The position numbers and the translations under genes were made by a program. DNA of 64,000 nt, from assembly GCF_032104385.1 (NCBI RefSeq), contig NZ_DAMCHJ010000002.1:62001-126000 (forward strand). Reading direction: 5' to 3'. The notes beneath the pieces were generated by a model. It searched no databases, was not told where the DNA came from, and saw nothing but the letters and a program-made list of their open reading frames with translations. Shown here in pieces: positions 24,818-34,261 of the stretch. Numbering within the stretch: position 1 is the stretch's first letter; each line of letters opens with the position of its first letter. This DNA comes from Tissierella sp032104385. GTDB taxonomy: Bacteria; Bacillota; Clostridia; Tissierellales; Tissierellaceae.

Positions 24818-27800
24818 TTATATAAATTTTACTGATTCTTCCCCTAGGAAGTTTTTTAACTCTTCAATAGCCTTACTACTATTTACGTCAATCCATAATG
24901 TTCTATCTGCTATGACAGTTTTCTTTTCTCTTTCTAGATATACATATACTGGCGTATCCCCATTATAATTTCTTAGAATTCCTTTTAATTTTTCAAAAGT
25001 ATTAGCAGCACTATTAGAAGATATCTTTAGATATAGCTTTCCTCTTTTATATATATTTAACTCAGATATTCTTTCAACTATTATTTTAGGTTCTTCTACT
25101 TCAGACGTACTAATCTTGCCTTCTATAACAACTATTCCATCCTCTTTTAAATATTTGTTATATCTGTCAAAGGTAGTTGGAAATACTATACATTCAATAG
25201 TACCATATAAATCTTCTAGTGTAATAAATGCCATCATATTATTATTTTTGGTTATCATATTCTTCTTTTCAATAATTATACCACCTATAGCTATCTTCTT
25301 TCCATCCTTTACTCCACTTAATTCCCCGTTCATTCCTTCTTCATTATCTATTAAATCAAAGGTAGTAATAGTGGACACTTTTTCAATTTCAGATTTGTAA
25401 GATTCTAATGGATGTCCAGATAGATACATTCCCACCATTTCTTTTTCCATTGTAAGTAATATATTCTGCGGAAACTCTTTTAAATCAGGTAAATGATCCT
25501 TAGAAATATTTTCATCTATTGTATCAAATATTGAAAATTGCCCTTCTATATTTCTTTTTCTATCAGCATGAATTCCATCTATAGTTTTTTCAAATACAGA
25601 CAATAATTGCGCCCTGTTTCCTCCTAAGCTGTCCATTGCTCCACATTTAATCAAAGATTCAACTGCTCTCTTATTCATTACAGATGAATCTATCTTTTCT
25701 ATTCTCTCAATGAAATCTGTAAACCCTTTGAATTTTCCTGTTTCTCTAGCCTTCACCACTGCCTTTATAAAATTTTCACCTACATTTTTAACAGCTGAAA
25801 GTCCAAATCTAATTTTACCTTCTGAAACAGTAAATTTATTATAAGATTCATTTACATCAGGTGCTAATATTTCTATTCCCAGTCTTTTACATTCTTGAAT
25901 ATATAGAGATACTTGGCTTGTATTCCCCATTACAGAAGATATAAGTGCTGCCATAAACTCTACTGGATAATAAAATTTAAGCCAAGCAGTTCTATATGCA
26001 ACTACTGCATATGCAGCAGAATGACTTTTATTAAAAGCATAATTAGCAAAATCTATCATTAAATCATAAATCTTTGAAGCTGTTTTTTCATCTACTCCAT
26101 TTCTTATAGATCCAGATAAAAGAACTTTTCCATTTTCATCAACTTGACCATAGATGAAATTTCTTCTTTCTTCTTCCATTACATCCATTTTCTTCTTACC
26201 CATGGCACGTCTTACTAAATCGGCTCTGCCCATGGAGTATCCGCCAATATCCCTAACTATTTGCATTACCTGTTCTTGATAAACTATGCATCCATAAGTA
26301 ACATCTAAGATATGTTCTAGTTTTGGATGAAGGTATTCTATCTTCGATGTATCATGTTTACATGCAACAAATGTAGGTATCTGATTCATAGGCCCAGGCC
26401 TAAAAAGAGAATTGGCAGCTATGAGGTTTTCAAATACATTTGGCTCTAACTCCTTCAAAAACGCCCTCATCCCTGGAGATTCAAACTGAAATATTCCCAA
26501 TGTCTCAGCCTTAGCAAACATTTCAAGCACTAATGGATCTTCATAATTTATTTCTTCAAAATCAATTTTAATCTTATGGTTTTTCTCTATTAAATTAACC
26601 GCATCTCTTATTACAGTTAAGGTTCTAAGTCCCAAAAAGTCCATCTTCAATAAACCTAGTTCCTCTAGCTCTATCATATTAAACTGTGTAGCTATTGCTT
26701 CTCCATTTCTTAACAAGGGTACATAATTTGTCAATGGTGCTTTAGATATAACTACTCCTGCTGCATGGGTAGATGTGTGTCTAGGTAGTCCTTCCACAGC
26801 CTTTGCCAAATCTATAAGATTTTTAATTTCTTCATCATCGTAATAACTGTCCCTTAAAGTTTTATTTACTTCCAAAGCCTTTGATATTGTCATTCCTATC
26901 TCCATAGGAATTTGTTTAGCTATAAAATCCACTTTCCCATAGGACATATTTAATGCTCTGCCTACATCTCTTATGGCACCACGTGCTGCCATAGTACCGA
27001 ATGTAACTATTTGTGCAACATGGTCTATTCCATATTTATCAACTACATATTGGATAACTTCTTCTCGTCTTTCATAACAAAAATCTATATCTATATCCGG
27101 CATAGATACCCTCTCAGGATTTAAAAATCTTTCAAATATAAGTCCATACTCCAAGGGATCTATATCTATAATACCCAAAGCATAAGATACAATACTTCCA
27201 GCAGCAGAACCTCGTCCAGGTCCCACCATTATGCCATTATCTTTAGCAAATTTTATAAAATCCCATACTATGAGAAAATAATCTGTATATCCCATTTGAA
27301 TAATGGTATTAAATTCATAATTAAACCTATCTTTTATTTCCTCGGTAATATCCTTATATCTTTTCTTAAGTCCTTCTATAGTAAGATATCTTAAATATTC
27401 TTCGTTGGTAAATCCTTCTGGTACTTTATATTCTGGTAAATGTAAGGTGCTAAAATCCAGTTCCACATTACATCTATCTGCAATCCATGCGGTATTTTCT
27501 AATGCCTTTTTATTGTTACTAAATATATTCTTCATTTCTTCCGGAGATTTTAGGTAAAACTCATTTGTAGGAAATTTCATCCTACCTTCTTCATCAACTG
27601 TTTTAGCTGTTTGAATACATAATAGTACATCATGGACTACAGCATCTTCCTTCTTTAAATAATGAACGTCATTAGTAGCTACTAATGGTATATTTGTTTC
27701 TTGAGATATCTTTATTAGCTCTCTATTAACCATTCTTTGCTCTTCAAGTCCATAATCCTGTAGTTCAAGAAAAAAATTATTTTCTCCAAATATCTCCTTA

Positions 27801-28291
27801 TATGTCAAAACAATTTTTTTTGCCTTTTCTACATTATTATTCAATATATGTTGTGATACTTCTCCGCCTAAACAAGCTGATAATGCTATTATTCCCTTGC
27901 TATATTTTCTAAGTATATTATGGTCTACTCTAGGCTTATAATAAAATCCATTTACATATCCTTCAGATACTATTTTCATTAAATTTTGATATCCTTCATT
28001 AGTTTCTGCAAGAAGTACCAAATGATATTGGCTTTTATCCTTTGGCTCTCTATCAGTATATTTATCAATTGCCACATAAACTTCAGAGCCTAAAATCGGC
28101 TTGATACCTTGTCTTTTAGCCTCTTTATAAAACTTGATAACGCCAAACATAGAACCGTGGTCAGTTATAGCAACGGATTCCATATTTAATTCCTTTGTTC
28201 TAGAAATTAAATCCTCTATTTTAATAGAACCATCTAATAGGCTGTATTCCGTATGCACATGTAAGTGAACAAACTTATTCTCATAATTCAT
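24818..28291 (-). CDS. dnaE: DNA polymerase III alpha subunit
   Basis: This replicative polymerase subunit is 1157 residues long. It has an N-terminal PHP domain (FVHLHVHTEYSLLDGSIKI at residues 7-25, ITDHGSMFG), the palm domain with the catalytic aspartates in MPDIDIDFCYERREEVIQYV near residue 395, and a helix-hairpin-helix region. A C-terminal OB fold (IGGIIIEKKN ... MAFITLEDLYGTIECIVFP) lies near residues 975-1040. It is the DnaE type rather than the PolC type, since no exonuclease domain interrupts it. I chose the ATG at 28291, which directly precedes the conserved N-terminus and follows AGAGGG; the open frame extends 15 codons further. It heads the operon with pfkA and pyk. Confidence 0.96.
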   Translation of the reverse strand: MNYENKFVHLHVHTEYSLLDGSIKIEDLISRTKELNMESVAITDHGSMFGVIKFYKEAKRQGIKPILGSEVYVAIDKYTDREPKDKSQYHLVLLAETNEGYQNLMKIVSEGYVNGFYYKPRVDHNILRKYSKGIIALSACLGGEVSQHILNNNVEKAKKIVLTYKEIFGENNFFLELQDYGLEEQRMVNRELIKISQETNIPLVATNDVHYLKKEDAVVHDVLLCIQTAKTVDEEGRMKFPTNEFYLKSPEEMKNIFSNNKKALENTAWIADRCNVELDFSTLHLPEYKVPEGFTNEEYLRYLTIEGLKKRYKDITEEIKDRFNYEFNTIIQMGYTDYFLIVWDFIKFAKDNGIMVGPGRGSAAGSIVSYALGIIDIDPLEYGLIFERFLNPERVSMPDIDIDFCYERREEVIQYVVDKYGIDHVAQIVTFGTMAARGAIRDVGRALNMSYGKVDFIAKQIPMEIGMTISKALEVNKTLRDSYYDDEEIKNLIDLAKAVEGLPRHTSTHAAGVVISKAPLTNYVPLLRNGEAIATQFNMIELEELGLLKMDFLGLRTLTVIRDAVNLIEKNHKIKIDFEEINYEDPLVLEMFAKAETLGIFQFESPGMRAFLKELEPNVFENLIAANSLFRPGPMNQIPTFVACKHDTSKIEYLHPKLEHILDVTYGCIVYQEQVMQIVRDIGGYSMGRADLVRRAMGKKKMDVMEEERRNFIYGQVDENGKVLLSGSIRNGVDEKTASKIYDLMIDFANYAFNKSHSAAYAVVAYRTAWLKFYYPVEFMAALISSVMGNTSQVSLYIQECKRLGIEILAPDVNESYNKFTVSEGKIRFGLSAVKNVGENFIKAVVKARETGKFKGFTDFIERIEKIDSSVMNKRAVESLIKCGAMDSLGGNRAQLLSVFEKTIDGIHADRKRNIEGQFSIFDTIDENISKDHLPDLKEFPQNILLTMEKEMVGMYLSGHPLESYKSEIEKVSTITTFDLIDNEEGMNGELSGVKDGKKIAIGGIIIEKKNMITKNNNMMAFITLEDLYGTIECIVFPTTFDRYNKYLKEDGIVVIEGKISTSEVEEPKIIVERISELNIYKRGKLYLKISSNSAANTFEKLKGILRNYNGDTPVYVYLEREKKTVIADRTLWIDVNSSKAIEELKNFLGEESVKFI

Positions 28292-28341
28292 AAAATATCC
28301 CTCTCTATTGTATCTCTCATAGATATATTCTATCATAAAAC

Positions 28342-28373
28342 AAAAGATTTCCCTATATATAAGGAAATCTTTT
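28342..28373 (-). terminator. Terminator between the GrdX-like gene and dnaE
   Basis: AAAAGATTTCC pairs with GGAAATCTTTT across a ten-base loop, followed by TGTTTTATG on the minus strand. Confidence 0.75.
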
Positions 28374-28497
28374 TTATGACCTAATCAAATCTATACGAAA
28401 GTATCCAGTTTTAAAGGACTATTGATTTATACCTTGTGACCCAAATTAAGGTAACAAATAGATTTGAGTTGCTAAACTGCGTAAAATGACCTATAAA
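28374..28497 (-). repeat. Intergenic element related to the one at 43820-44000
   Basis: No gene is visible. On the minus strand it reads GCAGTTTAGCAACTCAAATCTATTT near its start and TTAGGTCATAAAAA at its end. Matching strings occur at both ends of the longer non-coding stretch in front of uvrC. The middle parts are not alike. Confidence 0.4.
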
Positions 28498-28884
28498 TTA
28501 TTTATGTCCTAATTTATCAATTACATTTTCTATTAAGGACAAGTCTATAACTCTAAAATCATCCAATACTCTTTCAGTCCAGTCAGGAGTAGGTTTGTTT
28601 GATTGGAATTTTTTTGCTGTAGCTATACTTTCTTCAACTATTAAAACACCTTGCTGATCTAAATTGCCTTTTTCTTTAGAAATCATAATGGTTTTATAAG
28701 GTGTTTCATTTGGCTTTACACTCCCTGATAATGGATGTGTAAGTAATTGATGACCTTCATGAATTTTATCCCTTAGGAATTCTAAAATTTGTATATAATT
28801 TAAATCATCCTTATAGATTATTTCCATATTATCCTTATATTTTTCATATACATATGGGTTATTTGTAACTATTATGCTAGACAT
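28498..28884 (-). CDS. GrdX-like protein, second copy outside the reductase cluster
   Basis: This 128-residue protein resembles GrdX at 14638-15021: it opens SSIIVTNNPYVYEKYKDN and has the LLTHPLSGSVKPNETPYKTIMI core (compare LINHPLGASIRMFFSPYRSIII). It overlaps the end of whiA by eight bases, so the two are translationally coupled, and it is cotranscribed with whiA and perhaps the NUDIX gene. There are no grd genes nearby. Its conserved sequence but different setting suggest that the GrdX fold has a role apart from glycine reduction. It might also be a relic of a past grd operon; the undamaged frame argues against that. Confidence 0.75.
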   Translation of the reverse strand: MSSIIVTNNPYVYEKYKDNMEIIYKDDLNYIQILEFLRDKIHEGHQLLTHPLSGSVKPNETPYKTIMISKEKGNLDQQGVLIVEESIATAKKFQSNKPTPDWTERVLDDFRVIDLSLIENVIDKLGHK

Positions 28885-29836
28885 TTTCTCTATCTCCTCT
28901 CAATTTATCTGCTAGTTCTTCTATTTTTCTAAATCTATGGTTTACTCCTGATTTCCCAACTGGGGGGTCAAGCATCATACCCAGTTCCTTTAAACTTGCT
29001 TCATTATATTCTAATCTAAGTTCTGCAATTTCCCGTAAGTTAGCTGGTAATTTATTTAAACCAATAGTATTCTGAATATACTTAATACTTTCCACCTGCC
29101 TCATAGAAGCATCTATGGTCTTTCCTAAATTGGCAGTCTCACAATTTACTATTCTATTAATATTATTTCTTACATTTTTTAAAACACGAATATCTTCAAG
29201 TTTTAAGAGTGCTTGATGTGCTCCAATAATATTTAATAAATCTACTATCTGCTCACCTTCTTTAATATATACTACGTAATTTTCCTTTCTTGTCACTATC
29301 TTTGAATTCAATCCAAAAGAATTGATTACATTAGATAAATCTACTGCATGTTCTTCATTGCTGGTAACAAATTCTAAATGATACGTCTTTTCTGGGTTAC
29401 TAGTTGAACCCCCTCCTAAAAATGCACCTCTGATATAGGCTCGTTTACAACATCTATTTTTTATTATTTCCCTTGGAATCATAAAATTAGGATTAAAGAA
29501 GCTGGCTTCTCCTTTAATAAACCCTACATCTTCTAATATTTTTTTAGATATATCTTTATTATTTATCACTATCAAATAATTATTATTTTTCTTAAGTTGT
29601 TTATTTCTTCTTACCATAACTTCTACATCAGTATCATAAATGCTTTTTAGTAATGAAAATATTCTTCTGGCAATAGCAGCATTTTCAGTAGTAAACTTTA
29701 AGTTTATCTTTTTCATTCCTGATATTTGTATAGTACCATTCATTCTAACAAGAGCTGCTAACTCTGCTATAGAACAACATCTATTAGTCAAAGGTATTCT
29801 TGACAATTCATTTTTAGTTGTCGCAGAAAATGACAT
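28877..29836 (-). CDS. whiA: Sporulation/cell-division regulator WhiA
   Basis: WhiA is a DNA-binding protein with a degenerate LAGLIDADG homing-endonuclease-like N-terminus and a C-terminal helix-turn-helix; in Gram-positive bacteria it affects division and, in actinomycetes, sporulation. The 319-residue chain shows the motifs CCKRAYIRGAFLGGGSTSNP and YHLEFVT near residue 130-155, and the HTH LRLEYNEASLKELGMML through VNHRFRKIEELADKL at the end. The usual order is rapZ-yvcK-whiA; here whiA is about 4.4 kb from yvcK. The ATG at 29836 follows GGGGTGATTTG; an in-frame TTG one codon earlier is unlikely. Confidence 0.93.
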   Translation of the reverse strand: MSFSATTKNELSRIPLTNRCCSIAELAALVRMNGTIQISGMKKINLKFTTENAAIARRIFSLLKSIYDTDVEVMVRRNKQLKKNNNYLIVINNKDISKKILEDVGFIKGEASFFNPNFMIPREIIKNRCCKRAYIRGAFLGGGSTSNPEKTYHLEFVTSNEEHAVDLSNVINSFGLNSKIVTRKENYVVYIKEGEQIVDLLNIIGAHQALLKLEDIRVLKNVRNNINRIVNCETANLGKTIDASMRQVESIKYIQNTIGLNKLPANLREIAELRLEYNEASLKELGMMLDPPVGKSGVNHRFRKIEELADKLRGDRENV

Positions 29837-29852
29837 CAAATCACCCCATTAT

Positions 29853-30260
29853 TTAAGATTGCAAAATATTTAATCCCTTAATAATTATATTTCTTTCATC
29901 TTGATACCTTACTAAATCTTTCGCCTTATCTATATGAACAAATAAAGCATCAATAAATCCTTCTTTTTTCTGAGGAGTGCAATCCATACTATTTGTTTTC
30001 ATTAAATACCAATGAACGGTCTTATAAACCATCTCATCTTCCTTTAAATTCTTATATTTATAATGTACCATACCTATATACTTGATTATTTCAGCTTTCA
30101 CACCTGATTCTTCCAATACTTCTCTTAATGCTGCATCTTTTATACTTTCATTTTTTTCCACTTTGCCCTTAGGTAAGACCCAATCACCATTAAATTTTTT
30201 TAAAAGTAATATTGTATTGCCAAATATTACAACACCTCCAGAACTTACCTCTTCTATCAC
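29853..30260 (-). CDS. NUDIX hydrolase
   Basis: This 135-residue diphosphatase has the NUDIX box G(K)VEKNESIKDAALREVLEESG at about residues 32-54, with all catalytic Glu residues. The opening VIEEVSSGGVVIFGNTILLL is close to Ap4A-pyrophosphatase-like NUDIX proteins, which also have this WVLPKGKVEKNE form. It could hydrolyse diadenosine polyphosphates or damaged nucleotides; the substrate is not determined. I prefer the GTG at 30260, nine bases after GGGAG, over the TTG at 30269. It lies 16 bases upstream of whiA and is divergent from the M42 peptidase. Confidence 0.88.
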   Translation of the reverse strand: MIEEVSSGGVVIFGNTILLLKKFNGDWVLPKGKVEKNESIKDAALREVLEESGVKAEIIKYIGMVHYKYKNLKEDEMVYKTVHWYLMKTNSMDCTPQKKEGFIDALFVHIDKAKDLVRYQDERNIIIKGLNILQS

Positions 30261-30351
30261 TAGAACCAACTCCCAATATATTAATTAAATTATTTTCAGA
30301 AACCATATTAATTCAATTATACTATATTATTACTAGATTTGCTAAATGATT

Positions 30352-30379
30352 TTGACTTATATTTATAATACAATATAAT
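30352..30379 (+). promoter_or_regulatory. Sigma-A promoter of the M42 peptidase
   Basis: -35 TTGACT (30352-30357), 16-base spacer, -10 TATAAT (30374-30379), about 35 bases before the ATG, which has AAAGGGGG in front. Confidence 0.7.
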
Positions 30380-30413
30380 ATATACATAGATATTTTAAAG
30401 GGGGTATTATAAT

Positions 30414-31439
30414 ATGGAATATATAGCTAAAAATTTAGAAGAATTATTAAAAATCCCAAGCCCTACTGGGAATACTGAAAAAGCAATATTATTCGTAGAA
30501 GAAAAATTTAGAGAACTAGGAGCAGCAACAAAACGAACTACAAAAGGTGCTTTAATTGCAACTATAGAAGGAAAAAACAAGGACAAAGAAGTAACATTAT
30601 CTGGCCATGTAGATACTTTAGGTGCTATGGTAAAGGAAATAAAAGGAAATGGGCGACTTAAAATTACTCAATTAGGCGGGTATGTATGGAATACAGTTGA
30701 AGGTGAACACGTAACTATTGAAACTTTAGATGGAAAGACTTACACTGGTACTATAATGACTACTAAGGCATCATCCCATGTTCATGGTGAAGGAACTAAA
30801 ACAGTAGAAAGAAATGCTGATAATATGGAGATAAGAATAGATGAAAAGGTTTCCTCTAAAGAAGATATCATAAATCTTGGCATAAATGTAGGAGATTTTG
30901 TATATCTTGACCCAAGAGTTGTAGTCACCAAATCAGGGTTTATTAAATCAAGACATTTAGATGACAAAGCTGGAGTTATATCTTTACTTGGCATAGCTAA
31001 ACATTTAGTAGATAACAAAATAAAACCTAATTATACAACTAATTTCTTTATTTCCAACTATGAGGAAGTAGGCCATGGAGCAGCTGCAGCTATTCCAGAA
31101 AAAACCTTTGAATTTATAGCAATAGATATGGCAGCTCCTGGAGATGGTCAAACATCAGATGAATTTTCAGTTACAATCTGTGCCAAAGATAGTTCTGGAC
31201 CATATGACTATGAATTAAGAAAAAGACTTATTGGCTTCGCTCAAGAAGAGAATTTGAATTATAAAATAGATATATATCCATATTATGGCTCTGATGGTTC
31301 GGCAGCTCTTAGAGCAGGACATGATTTTAAAGTTGGTTTAATTGGCCCTGGAGTTGATGCTTCTCATAGCTTTGAAAGGACTCATATTGAGGCAATTGAA
31401 AATACAATTAAACTCGGAATTGCTTATTTAACTAAGTAA
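30414..31439 (+). CDS. M42 family metallopeptidase (glutamyl aminopeptidase/TET type)
   Basis: This cytosolic, dodecamer-forming aminopeptidase trims peptides. The 341-residue chain has the co-catalytic metal site residues in LSGHVDTLGAMV (His-x-Asp) near residue 65, RHLDDKAGVISL near 182, the catalytic Glu pair in NYEEVGHGAAA near 217, DMAAPGDG near 240 and the closing GVDASHSFERTH. It is one of only two plus-strand genes, has its own promoter and terminator, and is not part of a peptide-transport operon. The length is normal. Confidence 0.93.
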   Translation: MEYIAKNLEELLKIPSPTGNTEKAILFVEEKFRELGAATKRTTKGALIATIEGKNKDKEVTLSGHVDTLGAMVKEIKGNGRLKITQLGGYVWNTVEGEHVTIETLDGKTYTGTIMTTKASSHVHGEGTKTVERNADNMEIRIDEKVSSKEDIINLGINVGDFVYLDPRVVVTKSGFIKSRHLDDKAGVISLLGIAKHLVDNKIKPNYTTNFFISNYEEVGHGAAAAIPEKTFEFIAIDMAAPGDGQTSDEFSVTICAKDSSGPYDYELRKRLIGFAQEENLNYKIDIYPYYGSDGSAALRAGHDFKVGLIGPGVDASHSFERTHIEAIENTIKLGIAYLTK

Positions 31440-31443
31440 TGAT

Positions 31444-31468
31444 AAAACCCAGATTAATTCTGGGTTTT
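31444..31468 (+). terminator. Terminator after the M42 peptidase
   Basis: AAAACCCAGA and TCTGGGTTTT with a TTAAT loop, then ATACTTTTTT. It starts four bases after the stop codon. Confidence 0.9.
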
Positions 31469-31641
31469 ATACTTTTTTAAAATCATTTAGTTCGTCCCTG
31501 TACTCTTTTATTAAATATAAATATATAATAAAATCTCCTTATCTATATGATATAATATTACCATAATCATCCAGCATTATCTAATACTCATAAATGACTA
31601 TTTTATTATTCTAAGGGAAATATATGTTTAGAGGTGATTTT

Positions 31642-32163
31642 ATGACAGTAAATGAAAATTTCATTATAAATTTGCAAGGAAAATCCTTTGTAACTTATGA
31701 AGGGCTTCTTGATTTAGCTCATCAAAGAAACCTTATATCAATAGAAGTTGAGATAATACAGATACCTAATAAGGAAAATAATATGACTGCCATATGTAAA
31801 GCTGTGGCAACTACTGATAAGGAAAGATTTCAAGATATAGGAGATGCTTCTCCTCAATCTGTTAATTCCGCTTTAGTTCCCCATTTAATTAGAATGGCAT
31901 CTACCAGAGCAAAAGCTCGTGTTCTTCGGGATTTAACTAATGTTGGTATGACTGCTATAGAAGAATTATCTATTGAAGATTCCATTGTAACTGATGGAGA
32001 GGAAAGCTATCCAACTTATCAAGAAGAACCTCCCACTCCTAGACAAGTAGAAACTATAAAAAAATTAGCTGGAGAGCTAAATTATCAGGTAAATTATGAT
32101 ACCTTAACTAAGAAAACTGCTGGAAATATAATATCTAGATTAATAGAAGAAAAGAAAAAATAA
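31642..32163 (+). CDS. Possible Rad52-like single-strand-annealing or DNA-repair protein, 173 aa
   Basis: The first 115 residues (FVTYEGLLDLAHQRNLISIE, an IGDASPQSVNSALVPHLIRM block, then STRAKARVLRDLTNVGMTAI) resemble a group of small replication or recombination proteins distantly like Rad52/RecT annealing proteins, whose conserved end reads A-x-T-R-A-x-x-R-A-x-R-D. I hold this loosely. The C-terminus is a separate helical unit, TPRQVETIKKLAGELNYQVN through NIISRLIEEKKK, after a flexible Glu/Pro linker. The ATG at 31642 follows AGAGGTGATTTT; the frame can also begin at 31624. It has no phage neighbours and its own terminator. Confidence 0.6.
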   Translation: MTVNENFIINLQGKSFVTYEGLLDLAHQRNLISIEVEIIQIPNKENNMTAICKAVATTDKERFQDIGDASPQSVNSALVPHLIRMASTRAKARVLRDLTNVGMTAIEELSIEDSIVTDGEESYPTYQEEPPTPRQVETIKKLAGELNYQVNYDTLTKKTAGNIISRLIEEKKK

Positions 32164-32217
32164 TCAAATTTGTTTCTAGTTGCATTTAAGAAAAAACCAA
32201 GTATTAACAAAACAAAT

Positions 32218-32252
32218 AATTCCTTGGATATATAATTTTTATCCAAGGAATT
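32218..32252. terminator. Bidirectional terminator between convergent genes
   Basis: Perfect 13-bp arms (AATTCCTTGGATA / TATCCAAGGAATT) around a nine-base loop, lying between the plus-strand gene at 31642 and the minus-strand permease at 32342. Confidence 0.8.
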
Positions 32253-32341
32253 TCTATAGTTTCAAAGAACAACAATCTCAAATTATCTTACCATCAATGT
32301 AGCCGTTAACTCTATAAGGTTGACTAATTATTCCTCTTGCT

Positions 32342-33133
32342 TTAATATTGACCTAGCAACCCTTTTCTTTTAGCTAAATTAACACATTTATTAAACACTA
32401 ATAAACCTATGGTAAAATACAAAATAGAGTTTCCTACCATAATTCCATAATCATATATTGAGAAATCAATAAAAGAATATCCTTCCATCATAGATAACAT
32501 GACTTTATCTGCCGCTGGTCTAAAAGGTATTAGATTGTATATAATAGAATTTTCAGGACTTACCATAACTAAAGCTATTAAAAAATACTGGACTATATTT
32601 AATAAGGATTGAACCTTTTTAAAAATAAGTGCTAAACCTCCAAAAATTAGCCCTATGCCTAATATACTGAATATCCCTATAAATATAGGCAACAAAATTG
32701 AGAATATCTTTATCTCAAGTTTATAATTAGTTGTTAGCATAATGATAAATAGTAGGACAATGGAGATTATGAAATTTATTAATAAATCAGAAAGACTCCT
32801 TATGGTAACTATAGTTGAAAGCTTTATGCCTGACATATTTAATTGCTCTAATGTCCCCCTATTGGCATCATGCATTACACCATAAGCAGCACCTGTATAA
32901 GCCATGAGCATAATTGTCCATAGAAAATACCCTACTACAAATCCTTCTAAATTACTCCCCATATCCATAGGAGAAATTCCAAAACTTATACCAAAACTTT
33001 TGATTCCTAAAAACATTGCCATAAATAATACATAAAAGATTATAATATCTGAGATTGTATTAAACTTATATCTGCTTAATTCCTTAAAGTTTTTTTCTAT
33101 AGATACTTTAAATAGATAGAAGTACTTAGTCAA
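32342..33133 (-). CDS. ABC-2 type transporter permease
   Basis: This 263-residue integral membrane protein has about six hydrophobic segments and an amphipathic N-terminus (MTKYFYLFKVSIEKNFKELS), as in ABC-2 exporters for drugs, bacteriocins or polymers. The motif MAYTGAAYGVMHDANRGTLEQLNM, with its cytosolic EQL-type loop, resembles the coupling region of this class. The start is TTG at 33133, directly after the stop of the ATPase gene, so translation is coupled. No substrate-linked gene is adjacent. Confidence 0.85.
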   Translation of the reverse strand: MTKYFYLFKVSIEKNFKELSRYKFNTISDIIIFYVLFMAMFLGIKSFGISFGISPMDMGSNLEGFVVGYFLWTIMLMAYTGAAYGVMHDANRGTLEQLNMSGIKLSTIVTIRSLSDLLINFIISIVLLFIIMLTTNYKLEIKIFSILLPIFIGIFSILGIGLIFGGLALIFKKVQSLLNIVQYFLIALVMVSPENSIIYNLIPFRPAADKVMLSMMEGYSFIDFSIYDYGIMVGNSILYFTIGLLVFNKCVNLAKRKGLLGQY

Positions 33134-34057
33134 TTAATTCACCTTCCCATCTGTGAAACTTAAATATACCCTCTCAAAATCAATATCCTTTTGTTTTATC
33201 TCTTTTATAAGAATGTTTATATTTTTTAATTCTTCCATGATTTTATATATATCTTGAAGCTCCAATATATCTATTTCTATTTTGGATTCATTATTTGTAA
33301 AATAAAGTTTATAGTCTAATCCCATTAAAGAATTTCTACTTTCTTCTGAAATACTTTCTGCCAGCACAAGTTCATAAGTCATGGTTTTAAACATATTCAA
33401 TAAGTTTTCCATATTATCTTTTGCAACTATTTTCCCCTTGTTCAGAATAACTATATCATTGCAAATATCCTGAACTAAATTCATATCATGAGTACTAAGC
33501 AAAACAGTCTTATCTAAATCAGAAGTTATATCCATTAAAATATTCTTAATATCCAAATGACTCTGGACATCTAGCCCAAGAGTAGGTTCATCTAGTAAAA
33601 TAACATCAGCATTACAAATTAAGGTCATAGCTATAGCAACTTTTTGCTGCATGCCCCTTGATAAGTTATTTACCATAATATCTTTTTTATCCATCAGATT
33701 AAACCTGTCCAATAGTATATCTATATCTTTTTCTAATCTCTTTCCTCCTAAGCCCCTTATACCTGCAAAATAACGTAAATTCTCTCTTGGAGTTAATCTC
33801 CAATAAAGATTTCTGGTTCCTTCAAATACAGCCGAAACTCGATTTGTAGACTTCTTATTGTCTTTTCCATATATCTTAATATTGCCCTTATCAGGAATTA
33901 TTAAATTGCAAATACTTTTAATTGTTGTGGTTTTCCCAGAACCGTTTGGTCCAAGTATTCCGCAAATACTACCTTTTTCAACTCTAAAAGAAATATCATC
34001 TACTGCCTTAACCTTTCCATAATTCTTTGTCAAATTAACAACTTTCACAGCCTCCAT
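33134..34057 (-). CDS. ABC transporter ATP-binding protein
   Basis: This 307-residue ATPase partners the permease downstream. Its motifs are Walker A GPNGSGKTT near residue 37, the signature NLSRGMQQKVAIAMTL (LSRGM in place of LSGGQ, common in ABC-2 exporter ATPases), Walker B VILLDEPTLGLD and the H-loop LLSTHDM. The last 80 residues form the extra domain typical of drug-export ATPases (CcmA/DrrA-like). The ATG follows GGGAGATGGTAGA. The 204 bases upstream (34058-34261) hold a small ATGACT-AA-AGTCAT palindrome and no gene. Confidence 0.9.
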   Translation of the reverse strand: MEAVKVVNLTKNYGKVKAVDDISFRVEKGSICGILGPNGSGKTTTIKSICNLIIPDKGNIKIYGKDNKKSTNRVSAVFEGTRNLYWRLTPRENLRYFAGIRGLGGKRLEKDIDILLDRFNLMDKKDIMVNNLSRGMQQKVAIAMTLICNADVILLDEPTLGLDVQSHLDIKNILMDITSDLDKTVLLSTHDMNLVQDICNDIVILNKGKIVAKDNMENLLNMFKTMTYELVLAESISEESRNSLMGLDYKLYFTNNESKIEIDILELQDIYKIMEELKNINILIKEIKQKDIDFERVYLSFTDGKVN

Positions 34058-34261
34058 TCTACCATCTCCCTGATCTTATTGATATATATTACTACATACC
34101 TATTTCTATCTTCTTCTATAGTATATATGAAAATATTGGGTATTCCTATAAACTAAATTCACATTCACACATGACTAAAGTCATATGGAAACTATATAAT
34201 TTAAAAAATATATCTTTAGAACATTTTCTTCCTTAATACAATAAAAAATACGCATCTCTGC

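Noticed and set aside
28374..28497. T-box or riboswitch
   Set aside because: No T-box core or known aptamer motif seen, and the element follows one gene and precedes a terminator.
32253..32341. Gene remnant reading ARGIISQPYRVNGYIDGKII on the minus strand
   Set aside because: It is only about 22 codons, has no start site, and could arise by chance next to the permease end.
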